Shown here one piece after another: positions 15,145-22,621 of a stretch of DNA of 23,316 nucleotides. The stretch is from JAAYBR01 sp033813475 (lineage in GTDB: Bacteria; Hydrogenedentota; Hydrogenedentia; Hydrogenedentales; CAITNO01): assembly GCA_033813475.1 (NCBI GenBank), contig JAPXRP010000053.1, positions 1-23,316 on the forward strand, given 5' to 3'. The translations under genes were made by a program, and so were the position numbers. Each line of letters starts with the position of its first letter. Positions within the stretch are counted from its first letter, which is position 1. The notes under the pieces are model-generated. The model ran no database searches and was not told the origin of the DNA. It saw only the letters and a program-made list of their open reading frames with translations.

Positions 15145-15172
15145 TGCTTTCAGGGAAAAGCGTGTTAGAATG
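15145..15172 (+). promoter_or_regulatory. Candidate promoter of the papain-family protease gene
   Basis: TTGCTT (15145-15150), a 16-base spacer and TAGAAT (15167-15172), preceded by TGT at 15164-15166, give an extended -10. It lies in the 176-base divergent gap between the membrane-protein and protease starts, with a leader of about 45 bases before ATG 15226. Confidence 0.5.
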
Positions 15173-15225
15173 GAAGCATCGGGGGCAATGGTGTCGTGGT
15201 GTGGGAACTTGACGGGAGCAGAACT

Positions 15226-16965
15226 ATGACGGGCATGCGGTGGTTGCGGGTGGTCTTGGGGATTGCGGCCCTTTCGGCGGGGGCCATGGCGCAGGGGGAG
15301 CTGTCGGTTGCCCCCGTCAACCCCGAATTTGAGCGCTGGCTGGCGGGAAAGAGCGCCGACACCGGCCGGTTCGGCCTGATTCCCTCCCCCATGGACTGGT
15401 CGCATCTGGAAAGGCACATGGACGCCAAGGCGGACCCGCCGGCGTCCTACAGCCTGCGCGCCCTGGGACAGGTCACCCCGGTCAGGAACCAGTACGACTG
15501 CGGATCCTGCTGGACTTTTGCGGCCTGCGGCGCGCTGGAGGGGTGGCTGGTGCGCAGCGGAGGCGGTCTCTGGGATTTCTCCGAGAACCACATCAAGAAC
15601 ACCCACGGGTTTGACGCGGGGCACTGTTCCGGGGGGAACGTGGACATGGCCATCGCGTATCTGGCGCGGGGAAGCGGCCCGCTCAACGAGGCCGACGACC
15701 CGTACAATCCCCTTTCGGTGACCGGCCCCCTGCCGGGGGCGGCGCGCCAGTTTTTCATGACCGGCTCCCGCTATTTTGCCCTGGGAACGGGCGGCGACCG
15801 GTCGGCGATTCAGAACGCGCTGATGACCCACGGCGCCCTGTATGTGCGGATGGTGTGGAACGACAACGCGTACAACGCGGCCACGAACACCTATTACTAC
15901 ACCGGGGACGGTTCGGGGCCCGGCGACGGGGGCCACGCGGTGACCCTGGTCGGCTGGGACAACGCGAAGGCGGTTCCCGGCGCCCCGGGCCCCGGCGCCT
16001 GGCTCATCAAGAACAGTTGGGGAAGCGGCTGGGGGGACGGCGGGTATTTCTACATTTCCTACCATGACAGCCAGGCGGTCAAGGAGGCCACGGCGTTTCC
16101 TGATCTGGCCCCGCAGGACGCCTATGGGCGAATCTACCAGTACGACCCCTACGGCGTGTTCTCCGGCCTGGGCGGCAGCTCCGAAACCGCCTTCGCCGCC
16201 AACGTGTTCACCGCGGCGGCGGACGAGGAGATCACCGCCGTGGGCACCTATGCCATCGTGCCGGGCACCCAGCTCCAGATCACGGTGTACCGGAGCGGCT
16301 ATGCCGGCGGCTTTTCCAACCCCTCCGGGATGACAACCGCCACGGTCGCGGACGCCGGATACGCCCTCGTGCCCCTGTCGGCCGCCGTTCCCGTCACGGC
16401 CGGGCAGCCGTTCTCCGTGGTCATCCGCTACACGACACCGGGATACCTCTACCCGCTGCCGATAGAGCTCCGGGTCATCGGGTACTGTTCGGCCGCGTCC
16501 GCGGCGCCCGGGCAAAGCTACTACAGCACCAACGGTGTCACCTTCACAGACGTGACCGGGGCGGACTCGAACGCCAATGTCTGCATCAAGGCGTATGCGG
16601 GACACGACGGGACGGCGCCGACCGCCGTCATTTTTGGCGTGTCACAGGTGATGGCGGGCAGCCCGCTCACCCTGCGCGCGCAGACCTCGGGCACCACCGG
16701 CACCGTGTCCTACCAGTGGCGCAAGGGGGCGGCGGACATCCCGGAGGCCACAGGATCCACCCTGCACTTCGACGCGGTGAACGACACGCATGCCGGGGTG
16801 TACCGGGTGGCGGTGACCGACGGCAGCAAGGCCGTGACCGTCAGCGACCCGTTCGTGGTGGAGGTGCTCGCGCCCGGCGCGCTGTCCGTGGCGAACGCGG
16901 CGGGGCTGGCGCTGATGGTCTCGCTCATGGGGCTGCTGGGGCTGCGCCGCGTGCGGCGCGCCTGA
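15226..16965 (+). CDS. Secreted C1A (papain-family) cysteine protease with lectin-like and Ig-like domains
   Basis: A 579-residue exported protease. The signal peptide ends near A-M-A-Q (20-23). The short pro-segment has G-L-I-P-S-P-M-D-W-S-H-L, typical of the lectin-like-domain C1A family. The catalytic domain has Gln89 and Cys95 (N-Q-Y-D-C-G-S-C-W), His237 (G-G-H-A-V-T-L-V-G-W-D) and Asn263 (K-N-S-W-G-S-G-W-G), so the active site is complete. Then follow a lectin-like beta domain (about 320-450), an Ig-like domain (about 470-550, with Y-Q-W-R-K and G-V-Y-R-V-A-V), and a C-terminal hydrophobic helix ending in R-R-V-R-R-A. That tail resembles a sorting signal (CTERM type) that could anchor or export the protein. 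ATG 15226 has GGGAG seven bases upstream; Met4 is an alternative. It probably degrades or processes proteins at the cell surface. Confidence 0.88.
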   Translation: MTGMRWLRVVLGIAALSAGAMAQGELSVAPVNPEFERWLAGKSADTGRFGLIPSPMDWSHLERHMDAKADPPASYSLRALGQVTPVRNQYDCGSCWTFAACGALEGWLVRSGGGLWDFSENHIKNTHGFDAGHCSGGNVDMAIAYLARGSGPLNEADDPYNPLSVTGPLPGAARQFFMTGSRYFALGTGGDRSAIQNALMTHGALYVRMVWNDNAYNAATNTYYYTGDGSGPGDGGHAVTLVGWDNAKAVPGAPGPGAWLIKNSWGSGWGDGGYFYISYHDSQAVKEATAFPDLAPQDAYGRIYQYDPYGVFSGLGGSSETAFAANVFTAAADEEITAVGTYAIVPGTQLQITVYRSGYAGGFSNPSGMTTATVADAGYALVPLSAAVPVTAGQPFSVVIRYTTPGYLYPLPIELRVIGYCSAASAAPGQSYYSTNGVTFTDVTGADSNANVCIKAYAGHDGTAPTAVIFGVSQVMAGSPLTLRAQTSGTTGTVSYQWRKGAADIPEATGSTLHFDAVNDTHAGVYRVAVTDGSKAVTVSDPFVVEVLAPGALSVANAAGLALMVSLMGLLGLRRVRRA

Positions 16966-16996
16966 CCCTTTCCCCCTGCGGGGAGCGGCTGAGGTC

Positions 16997-18271
16997 CTAG
17001 CGGTGGTCCGTGTGGACCGGGCGTCCGTCGCAGAAGACGTGTTTCACCCGCCCGTGCAGCGTGTGGCCGAGGTAGGGAGAGTTCGCGCTCTTGGAGCCGA
17101 AGTCCGCCGGGGTGACGGTCCACTGCTCCTCCGGGTCGAACACGGTGATGTCCGCGGGGCCGTCCACGCGCAGGCATCCCGCCTCCAGCGAGCAGACCCG
17201 CGCGCCGCCGAGGGTCATGAGCTCCACGGCCCGCTCCAGTGTGAGGTGTCCCGGCTTCACCAGGTGGGTGACCGTCAGGGCCAGCATGGTCTCCAGTCCG
17301 ATGATCCCGAAGGGGGCGGCCTGGAACTCCACATCCTTCTCCGCGCGGGTGTGCGGGGCGTGGTCCGTGGCGATGTTGTCCAGGGTGCCGTCACGGAAAC
17401 CCTCGATGATGGCGGCGATGTCCTCCTCCTCGCGGAGGGGGGGGTACATTTTGGCGTGGGTGTTGAAGCCCATGGCGGCGGCGGCGGTGAGGCTCCAGTA
17501 GTGGGGGGCGGACTCGGCGGTCACGCGCGCGCCGCGCCTCTTGGCGTCGCGGACGATCTGCACGCCGCCCGCGGTGGAGATGTGCTGGATGTGGATGTGG
17601 GCGTCCGCCAGCTCGGCCAGGCGGATGTTCCGGTCAATGCGGATTTCCTCGGCCTCGCGGGGGATGCCGCAGACGCCCATGAGCATGGAGTGCCGCCCCT
17701 CGTGCATCGTGCCGCCGTCGCTGAGGTCCTCGTCCTGGCAGTGGGCGAGGTAGGGCAGGCCGACCATGCCGGCGTACTCCAGCACGCGCCGCATGACGGC
17801 GCTGCTGCGGATGTCGCGCCCGTCGTCCGTGACAGCCACGGCCCCCGCCTCCTTCAGCTCCGCCATCTCCGTCAGCTCCTCGCCCTTCATGCCCTTGGTG
17901 GCGCAGGCGGCGGGGCGCACCTTGATGCAGGCGGTTTCCCGGGCGCGCCGGGTGACCAGCTCCACAAGCCCCGCGTTGTCAATCGGCGGGTTGGTGTTGG
18001 CCATGGTCACCACGGTGGTCACGCCGCCGCGGGCCGCGGCGCGGCTGCCGGAGGCGATGGTCTCCTTCGACTCGAACCCGGGCTCGCGGAAGTGGACCTG
18101 AATGTCCACAAGGCCGGGGCACACCACGAGGCCGCGCGCGTCGAGGGTCTCGTCGCCGCGCAGGGATGACCCCATCTCGCGGACGCGGCCGTCGGCGACC
18201 AGCACGTCCATCGTTTCGGACAGGCCGGAGGCCGGGTCCACCACATGTCCGTTGGCAATCACAAGGCTCAT
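16997..18271 (-). CDS. pyrC: Dihydroorotase (type I)
   Basis: A 424-residue amidohydrolase that closes carbamoyl-aspartate to dihydroorotate, the third step of pyrimidine synthesis. Metal-site motifs of type I enzymes are present: A-V-T-D-D-G (bridging Asp), Y-L-A-H-C-Q-D, H-I-Q-H-I-S-T, A-T-D-H-A-P-H-T, plus substrate motifs H-F-R-E-P-G and A-N-T-N-P. However, the first metal motif, usually H-x-H, reads Gln58-Val59-His60; the Gln codon is CAG (18098-18100 on the complementary strand). Similar Q-V-H-F-R-E-P-G motifs occur in some dihydroorotase-like proteins as far as I recall, so activity is likely but unproven. ATG 18271 has GGAG eight bases upstream. It is last in pyrR-pyrB-pyrC, 20 bases after pyrB. 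Confidence 0.9.
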   Translation of the reverse strand: MSLVIANGHVVDPASGLSETMDVLVADGRVREMGSSLRGDETLDARGLVVCPGLVDIQVHFREPGFESKETIASGSRAAARGGVTTVVTMANTNPPIDNAGLVELVTRRARETACIKVRPAACATKGMKGEELTEMAELKEAGAVAVTDDGRDIRSSAVMRRVLEYAGMVGLPYLAHCQDEDLSDGGTMHEGRHSMLMGVCGIPREAEEIRIDRNIRLAELADAHIHIQHISTAGGVQIVRDAKRRGARVTAESAPHYWSLTAAAAMGFNTHAKMYPPLREEEDIAAIIEGFRDGTLDNIATDHAPHTRAEKDVEFQAAPFGIIGLETMLALTVTHLVKPGHLTLERAVELMTLGGARVCSLEAGCLRVDGPADITVFDPEEQWTVTPADFGSKSANSPYLGHTLHGRVKHVFCDGRPVHTDHR

Positions 18272-18291
18272 GGAAGGGCTCCTTGAAAAAA

Positions 18292-19272
18292 CTATCTTGC
18301 GGCGCCGCCGCTGTTCGCCAGCAGGTGCATCACGGCCATGCGCACGGCGACGCCGTTGGTCACCTGCTGAAGGATGACGCTGCGCGGGCCGTCGGCGACC
18401 TCGGCGGACAGCTCCAGGTCGCGGTTGATGGGGCCGGGGTGCATGACGATGGCGTGGTCGGGGGCGCTTTTCAGGCTCTCCGCGTCAATGCGGAAGAGCT
18501 TGATGTACTCGCGGAGGCTGGGGAAGAGCGCCTTGGCCTGGCGCTCCAGCTGGATGCGCAGGGAGTAGACGACGTCGGCGTCCTCCAGCGCCTCCTTCAG
18601 GCGGTGGGTCACCCCCACGCCGAACCGGGCCAGGTCGCGCGGCACCAGCGTGCTCGGCCCGCAGACCGTCACCTTCGCGCCCAGCTTCAGCAGCGCGTGG
18701 ATGTCGCTCCGGGCAACCCGGCTGTGCTCCACGTCGCCCACAATGGCCACCTTGATCCCGTCCAGCGTCGCGTCGGGGTTGCCCGTGCGGCGGCGGACGC
18801 TCTCGCGCATGGTGTAGCAGTCGAGCAGCGCCTGGGTCGGGTGCTCGTGGCGGCCGTCGCCCGCGTTGATGATGTGGGACCGGTGGCTGCCCGCCAGCAG
18901 GTGGGGCGCGCCGGCGCAGCTGTGGCGGATCACCGTGATGTCCGCCCGCATCGCCTCGATGTTCGCCAGCGTGTCGTGCAGGGTCTCGCCCTTCACGGAG
19001 CTGGAGGTGGACGACGCGACGGCCAGCGTGTCCGCGCTCAGCCGCTTGGCCGCCAGCTCGAAGGAGGACCGGGTGCGCGTGCTCGGCTCGTGGAACCACA
19101 GCACCACGAGACGGCCCTGGAGCAGCGGCACCTTTTTAATGCCGCTGGCGCGCTGGGACACGGCGCCAAACTGCGGCGCGGCGTCCAGCACCATCTCGAT
19201 CTCCCCGCGGGTCAGGTCGGCGATGCCCACGAGGTCCTTGCGTGTCCACACGGCGTGCGTCGTCCCCGCCAT
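18292..19272 (-). CDS. pyrB: Aspartate carbamoyltransferase, catalytic chain
   Basis: A 326-residue enzyme that joins carbamoyl phosphate and aspartate, the committed pyrimidine step. The carbamoyl-phosphate loop F-H-E-P-S-T-R-T-R-S-S-F-E (60-72) is intact, as are the S-S-S-V-K-G-E-T loop, H-P-T-Q-A-L-L-D, G-D-V-E-H-S-R-V-A-R-S and the C-terminal H-P-G-P-I-N-R. Its length suits a catalytic chain alone (about 310). No pyrI regulatory chain follows, so control probably lies with PyrR. ATG 19272 is preceded by GGAAGGAG, which begins right at the pyrR stop, 19 bases apart. The conserved helix starts soon after it, so the longer open frame is rejected. Confidence 0.96.
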   Translation of the reverse strand: MAGTTHAVWTRKDLVGIADLTRGEIEMVLDAAPQFGAVSQRASGIKKVPLLQGRLVVLWFHEPSTRTRSSFELAAKRLSADTLAVASSTSSSVKGETLHDTLANIEAMRADITVIRHSCAGAPHLLAGSHRSHIINAGDGRHEHPTQALLDCYTMRESVRRRTGNPDATLDGIKVAIVGDVEHSRVARSDIHALLKLGAKVTVCGPSTLVPRDLARFGVGVTHRLKEALEDADVVYSLRIQLERQAKALFPSLREYIKLFRIDAESLKSAPDHAIVMHPGPINRDLELSAEVADGPRSVILQQVTNGVAVRMAVMHLLANSGGAAR

Positions 19273-19291
19273 GGCGTTGCGCGCTCCTTCC

Positions 19292-19876
19292 TTAGTCGTT
19301 CGTTTCCGCCCGCCGTTCCTGCCGCAGCAGCAGGACCGCGTCCTCGTCGTCCGTCTCGCGCAGGCGGACCGAGACCCACTCGTCCGCCCCCGTGGCGATG
19401 CTGTAGCCCAGATAGTCCGCCTGGATCGGCAGCTCGCGCCCGCCCCGGTCCACCAGGCAGGCCAGCTGGATGCGCCGGGGCCTGCCATAGTCCATCACCT
19501 CGTCCAGCGCGGCGCGGATCGTGCGCCCCGCCGCCAGCACGTCGTCCACCAGCAGCACCGTCCGGTCGTCCACCGAAAAGTCGAAATACGTCTCCCCCTT
19601 GAGCTGCGGCACCGCCGCGCCCGTGCGCACATCGTCCCGGTACATCGTCGTGGCCAGCGAGCCCACGGGCGGCGCCGTGCCGGTGTACTCGCCGATGAGC
19701 GCCGCCAGCCGGTCCGCCAGGGGCCGGCCCCGCCGGAGAATGCCCAGCAGCGCCAGCTCCCCGATGTTCGGGTTCGCGTCGCAGATGGCCAGCGCCAGGC
19801 TCCGGACCGTCGCCGCCAGGGCGTCCCGGTCCATCAGCACCGTGCTTTCGACCTGAAAGTCCTTGTCCGGCGTCAT
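19292..19876 (-). CDS. pyrR: PyrR: pyrimidine operon regulator / uracil phosphoribosyltransferase
   Basis: A 194-residue PRTase-fold protein. In known members it binds pyr leader RNA in response to UMP or UTP and causes attenuation, and often makes UMP from uracil and PRPP. The PRPP-binding motif V-L-L-V-D-D-V-L-A-A-G-R-T-I-R-A-A-L is at 107-124. G-I-L-R-R-G-R-P-L-A-x-R-L (45-57) and Y-R-D-D are typical of PyrR rather than Upp. The length is near the family's 180. ATG 19876 is used because it lies after the leader terminator, GGAG is nine bases upstream, and the N-terminus then aligns; the frame is open upstream through the leader. First gene of pyrRBC. Confidence 0.95.
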   Translation of the reverse strand: MTPDKDFQVESTVLMDRDALAATVRSLALAICDANPNIGELALLGILRRGRPLADRLAALIGEYTGTAPPVGSLATTMYRDDVRTGAAVPQLKGETYFDFSVDDRTVLLVDDVLAAGRTIRAALDEVMDYGRPRRIQLACLVDRGGRELPIQADYLGYSIATGADEWVSVRLRETDDEDAVLLLRQERRAETND

Positions 19877-19968
19877 AGGGGGTGCTCCATACAGAAAAAA
19901 CGCCTTCCCAGCCCGGGCTGAGAAGGCCGCCTGTCGCGGGCCGGCTGTCGGCGCAACGCTGTGTGCAT
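19873..19968 (-). CDS. Candidate pyr leader peptide
   Basis: A 31-residue ORF (M-H-T-A-L-R-R-Q-P-A...F-F-C-M-E-H-P-L) in the pyr leader. GGGAG lies five bases before its ATG. It runs through the terminator stem and the T6 run (read as R-F-F), and its TGA overlaps the ATG of pyrR as ATGA. Such placement would couple leader translation both to the terminator and to pyrR initiation, as leader peptides do in E. coli pyrBI. Expression is inferred; there is no known family. The alternative is that it is a chance frame in GC-rich sequence, although the ribosome site and the exact stop-start overlap argue against that. Confidence 0.5.
   Translation of the reverse strand: MHTALRRQPARDRRPSQPGLGRRFFCMEHPL
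19895..19927 (-). terminator. Intrinsic terminator in the pyr leader (attenuator)
   Basis: On the minus strand GCCTTCTCAGCC pairs with GGCTGGGAAGGC (12 potential pairs with one G-U, the innermost forming the loop region) and is followed by GTTTTTT. It lies between the pyr promoter and pyrR, 19 bases before the pyrR start, so it must be read through or prevented for expression. This is the expected attenuator position for a PyrR-controlled operon. Confidence 0.85.
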
Positions 19969-19993
19969 ATTCGCTCCCGTGCGCTCCGCGCAC
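19926..19993 (-). promoter_or_regulatory. pyr leader hairpins, candidate PyrR-responsive region
   Basis: The leader RNA begins with a perfect hairpin GTGCGC-GGA-GCGCAC (19979-19993), followed by the leader-peptide ribosome site (19974-19978). Near its end, GCC(G)GCC pairs with GGCGGC across the loop CGCGACA (19926-19945), with one bulged G. Its 3' arm shares bases with the 5' arm of the terminator, so the two folds compete. I do not see the exact Bacillus-type PyrR loop, so the binding site is only proposed. Confidence 0.4.
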
Positions 19994-20000
19994 CGGCGTA

Positions 20001-20030
20001 AATATAGGAAACCGGACCGCCCCGTGTCAA
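20001..20030 (-). promoter_or_regulatory. Promoter of pyrRBC
   Basis: On the minus strand TTGACA (20025-20030, perfect -35) and TATATT (20001-20006, -10) are separated by 18 bases. Transcription would start near 19994, giving a leader of about 118 bases before pyrR. This is the best sigma-70 match in the window. Confidence 0.85.
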
Positions 20031-20064
20031 CCTGCCGGCGCCCCGGCGCGGCGGGAAACAGGGA

Positions 20065-20180
20065 TCCGCAGATTGCGCGGATGTGCGCAGATTGGGGCAT
20101 TCCGTTGTCCCTGGTCCGTCACCGTGCCCCGGTCTGGAAGGCGGCAGCAAGCTGTCGCACTCCAAGGCGCGCTGCGCGCG
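20065..20180. repeat. Two small dispersed repeats upstream of the pyr operon
   Basis: Bases 20065-20095 are the second copy of the CCGCAGATTGCGC repeat (first at 2728-2760). Bases 20139-20180 hold the hairpin GGCAGC-AA-GCTGTC, the string CGCACTCCAAGG and a GCGCGC pair, which may also end the transcript of the URO-D-like gene. No gene lies between 20031 and 20198. Confidence 0.5.
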
Positions 20181-20198
20181 CGGGATGACCGACGGCTG

Positions 20199-21299
20199 TT
20201 ATTCGGACTTTTCCGATTGCCCCTTCGCGCGGAGGGCGGCGGCGCGGTCGAAGATCTCTTCGCGGGCGATGCCCGCGACCTCGTACATGGCGAAGATGTT
20301 CTCGTCGGGCGTTTCGGGGGGGATGGTGTGGGAGGCGGCGAGGATGTAGCCGCCGCCGTCGGGGGTCATGTCGGCGATGAGGCGCTCGGTGGCGCGGCGC
20401 ACCTCGGCGGGGGTGCCGTTGGGCAGGACGCCCTGGGTGTCCACGCCGCCCATGAAGGTGAGGTGCTTTCCGAAGTCGCGCTTGAGGCCCGCGGCGTCCA
20501 TGCCCGCGCAGGCGCACTGGACGGGGTTGAGCACGGACACGCCGATCTCGATGAGGTCGGGGATGATGTCGCGCAGGGCGCCGCAGCAGTGGTGGGCCAC
20601 GGGCAGGCCGTGGCGCAGGCCCACGTCGGCGGAGCGCTTCAGGTGCGGTTTCACCAGGGCGCGCCAGAGTTCCGGGCTCATCATGAGGGACTGCTGCCCC
20701 GCCACGTCGTCGCCGAGCCAGAGCCAGTCCACGTCAAACCGCTCGCACGCCGCCACGGAGAGCATGACGGAGAAGTCGCCGCAGCGCCCCAGCATCGCGT
20801 CGGCAAGCTCCGGGTCCGCCGCCATGTCGAGCAGGGCGTCCTCCATCCCGCGCAGGCGCCAGTACATCTCGAACACGCAGGGGGAGACATCCACGCCGAT
20901 GAAGGCGTCGCCCCGGTCCGCCAGCAGGGGCGCCATGCGGGCGAGCAGAAACTCCAGGTGTTCGGCGGGGAACCGGTAGGCCCGGACCTCCTCGGGGGTG
21001 CGGCCCGCCAGGGGGAACCCCTCGATCTGGTTGAAGGCCCCCCGCTTCACCCAGTGGACGCCCCAGAAATCCGTGTGGGCGTCGCCCTCCCGCTCGTGGA
21101 CAATCCCCTCCATGGCGTAGTTGTTGTTCACCCAGGTCTGGCGGATGTCGTTGCCCATCGCCTCGCCCACGAGCGCCGGGGGAATCCCCAGCAGCGCGCC
21201 CAGCCGCGACGCCGTGTCCGGATGAAACCACATAAACACGGGAATCCGGTCGGCCGGTTCCCGGCGAAGCGCGGCAATCACCCGTTCACGGGAGGTCAT
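20199..21299 (-). CDS. URO-D-family protein, probably a methyltransferase-type paralogue
   Basis: A 366-residue TIM-barrel protein of the uroporphyrinogen decarboxylase family. It opens with R-E-R-V-I-A-A-L-R-R-E-P-A-D-R-I-P-V, the usual start of this family. It has H-H-C-C-G (236-240), followed by I-P-D-L-I-E-I-G-V-S-V-L-N-P-V-Q. That is the H-x-C-type zinc region of corrinoid-linked methyltransferases (MtaA/CmuA-like), not the porphyrin site of HemE. G-G-V-D-T-Q and the late P-P-E-T-P-D-E-N-I-F-A-M-Y-E-V-A are further family marks. It probably takes part in methyl or demethylation transfer, but no corrinoid protein is nearby to show the substrate. ATG 21299 has GGA eight bases upstream. It is a single gene between the Fic gene and the pyr operon. 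Confidence 0.82.
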   Translation of the reverse strand: MTSRERVIAALRREPADRIPVFMWFHPDTASRLGALLGIPPALVGEAMGNDIRQTWVNNNYAMEGIVHEREGDAHTDFWGVHWVKRGAFNQIEGFPLAGRTPEEVRAYRFPAEHLEFLLARMAPLLADRGDAFIGVDVSPCVFEMYWRLRGMEDALLDMAADPELADAMLGRCGDFSVMLSVAACERFDVDWLWLGDDVAGQQSLMMSPELWRALVKPHLKRSADVGLRHGLPVAHHCCGALRDIIPDLIEIGVSVLNPVQCACAGMDAAGLKRDFGKHLTFMGGVDTQGVLPNGTPAEVRRATERLIADMTPDGGGYILAASHTIPPETPDENIFAMYEVAGIAREEIFDRAAALRAKGQSEKSE

Positions 21300-21375
21300 G
21301 GCGAGTCCTTTCCGCCGCCGGTTCTCCTGCCCGCACGGCGTCCCTATGAAACCAAATTGCCCTGCGGGAAAACAA

Positions 21376-22554
21376 TCAGGCCCGGTTTCCGTCCGGCGGT
21401 TCCGTGCCGCGGTTCATGATCGTGATGTAGCCCGTGTAGCTGAACAGGCGGTTGCGTTTTTGAGCGGTCAGCTCCCTGACAATGCCGAGCCGCTGCAAGT
21501 GGCCGAGCGCCTTGTTGACGGTGGCCGGTGTAAGGCCGGTCCTGGCCGCCAAAGAGCCCGAGGTGGCGATGGGGTGCTCCATAAGCGCCCGGTGAATCCG
21601 AAGGGTTGACGCCGCCGCCCGGCCCAGACCGCCGATCTCGCCGCAGTCCCGGTTGGACAGGTCGAGAAGCTGCCGCGCGGTTTCCACCGCCTGGCCGGCG
21701 GTGACGGTGACCGCCTCGGCGAAGAAGTCCAGCAAGGCCTCCCAGTCCCCGTGCAGGCGCACATGGTCCAGAAGCTCATAGTAGCGGCGGCGGTGCGTCT
21801 TGAAATAGAGGCTGAGATAGAGCATCGGCTTCCGCAGCACCTTTTGCTCGCACAAAAGCAGCGTGATCAGCAGACGGCCCAGACGGCCGTTGCCGTCGAG
21901 GAACGGATGGATGGTCTCGAACTGCACATGGGCCAGCGCCGCCTTGAGCAGCACCGGGGTCGGCTCGGGCCGGTCATGGAGGAAAAGCTCCAGCCGGCCC
22001 ATGCACTCCGGCACCGCTTCGGCGGGAGGCGGAACAAAGGCCGCGTTGCCCGGCCGGGTGCCGCCGATCCAGTTCTGGCTGCGCCGGAACTCGCCCGGCG
22101 TCTGGGCGCTTCCCCGGCCCCGGGCCAGCAGCACGCCGTGTATTTCCCGGAACAGCCGCAGGGACAGCGGCAACCCGCCCTCCAGCAGACGCAGGCCGTG
22201 GTCCAGGGCGGCGACATAGTTGCTGACCTCCCGCACATCATCCAGCGGCACCCCGGGCGCCTGGTCCAGCTCGAACAGCAGCAGGTCCGACAGGGACGAC
22301 TGGGTCCCCTCGATCATGGAGGAGAGCACCGCCTCCTTGCGGACGTACATGTAAAGAAACAGCGACGTGTCCGGAAGAAGGGTTGAGACGCTGTCCAGCC
22401 GCCCCAGTGCCAGCAGCGCCTGGTCGAACTTGCCCCGCAGTTCGGGCGTCCAGAGGATCGGCGGGCGCGGCGGCAGCGGCGCGGGCACAAAGGCCCGTAC
22501 CCCCTCGCCCACCGTGCAGATGGTCACATACCCGCCTTGAAGACCTCGTTTCAT
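21376..22554 (-). CDS. Fic-family protein (AMP transferase type) with C-terminal winged helix
   Basis: A 392-residue Fic protein of the class whose inhibitory helix is N-terminal to the Fic core. Fic enzymes transfer AMP from ATP to Ser, Thr or Tyr of target proteins. The inhibitory motif S-S-M-I-E-G (78-83, S-x3-E-G) is present, so the protein is probably held inactive until relieved. The active loop H-P-F-L-D-G-N-G-R (216-224) is canonical, with the catalytic His and the phosphate-binding Asn-Gly-Arg. Residues about 300-380 form a winged helix-turn-helix (S-L-A-A-R-T-G-L-T-P-A-T-V-N-K-A-L-G-H-L), so it may bind DNA and control itself. ATG 22554 has GGA nine bases upstream. No antitoxin partner gene adjoins it; the stand-alone form is usual for this class. 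Confidence 0.92.
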   Translation of the reverse strand: MKRGLQGGYVTICTVGEGVRAFVPAPLPPRPPILWTPELRGKFDQALLALGRLDSVSTLLPDTSLFLYMYVRKEAVLSSMIEGTQSSLSDLLLFELDQAPGVPLDDVREVSNYVAALDHGLRLLEGGLPLSLRLFREIHGVLLARGRGSAQTPGEFRRSQNWIGGTRPGNAAFVPPPAEAVPECMGRLELFLHDRPEPTPVLLKAALAHVQFETIHPFLDGNGRLGRLLITLLLCEQKVLRKPMLYLSLYFKTHRRRYYELLDHVRLHGDWEALLDFFAEAVTVTAGQAVETARQLLDLSNRDCGEIGGLGRAAASTLRIHRALMEHPIATSGSLAARTGLTPATVNKALGHLQRLGIVRELTAQKRNRLFSYTGYITIMNRGTEPPDGNRA

Positions 22555-22569
22555 TGCGTGTTCCTTGAG

Positions 22570-22621
22570 CCTAAAATAAGTCTTCCCGCTATTTTACCAT
22601 AAACTCGCATCCTATAATAAG
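22570..22621 (-). promoter_or_regulatory. AT-rich promoter/operator region of the Fic gene
   Basis: On the minus strand CTTATTATAGG (22611-22621) and CTTATTTTAGG (22570-22580) are 11-base direct repeats with one difference, 41 bases apart. Between them lies TAAAAT (a possible -10), with TTATTA 18 bases upstream as a weak -35. The AT-rich block is exceptional in this GC-rich window. The repeats bracket the promoter and could be an operator, perhaps for the winged-helix part of the Fic protein itself. Confidence 0.4.

Noticed and set aside
13742..15229. 495-codon open frame on the plus strand, opposite the membrane-protein gene
   Set aside because: Antisense to a protein with convincing transmembrane pattern; its composition is charged and repetitive, as expected from a shadow frame.
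15118..16605. 495-codon open frame on the minus strand, opposite the protease gene
   Set aside because: The opposite strand encodes a complete papain-type active site; this frame shows no known motif.
16971..16984. TCCCC-CTGC-GGGGA hairpin between the protease and pyrC stops
   Set aside because: Only 5 bp and no T-tract on either strand; too weak for a terminator call.
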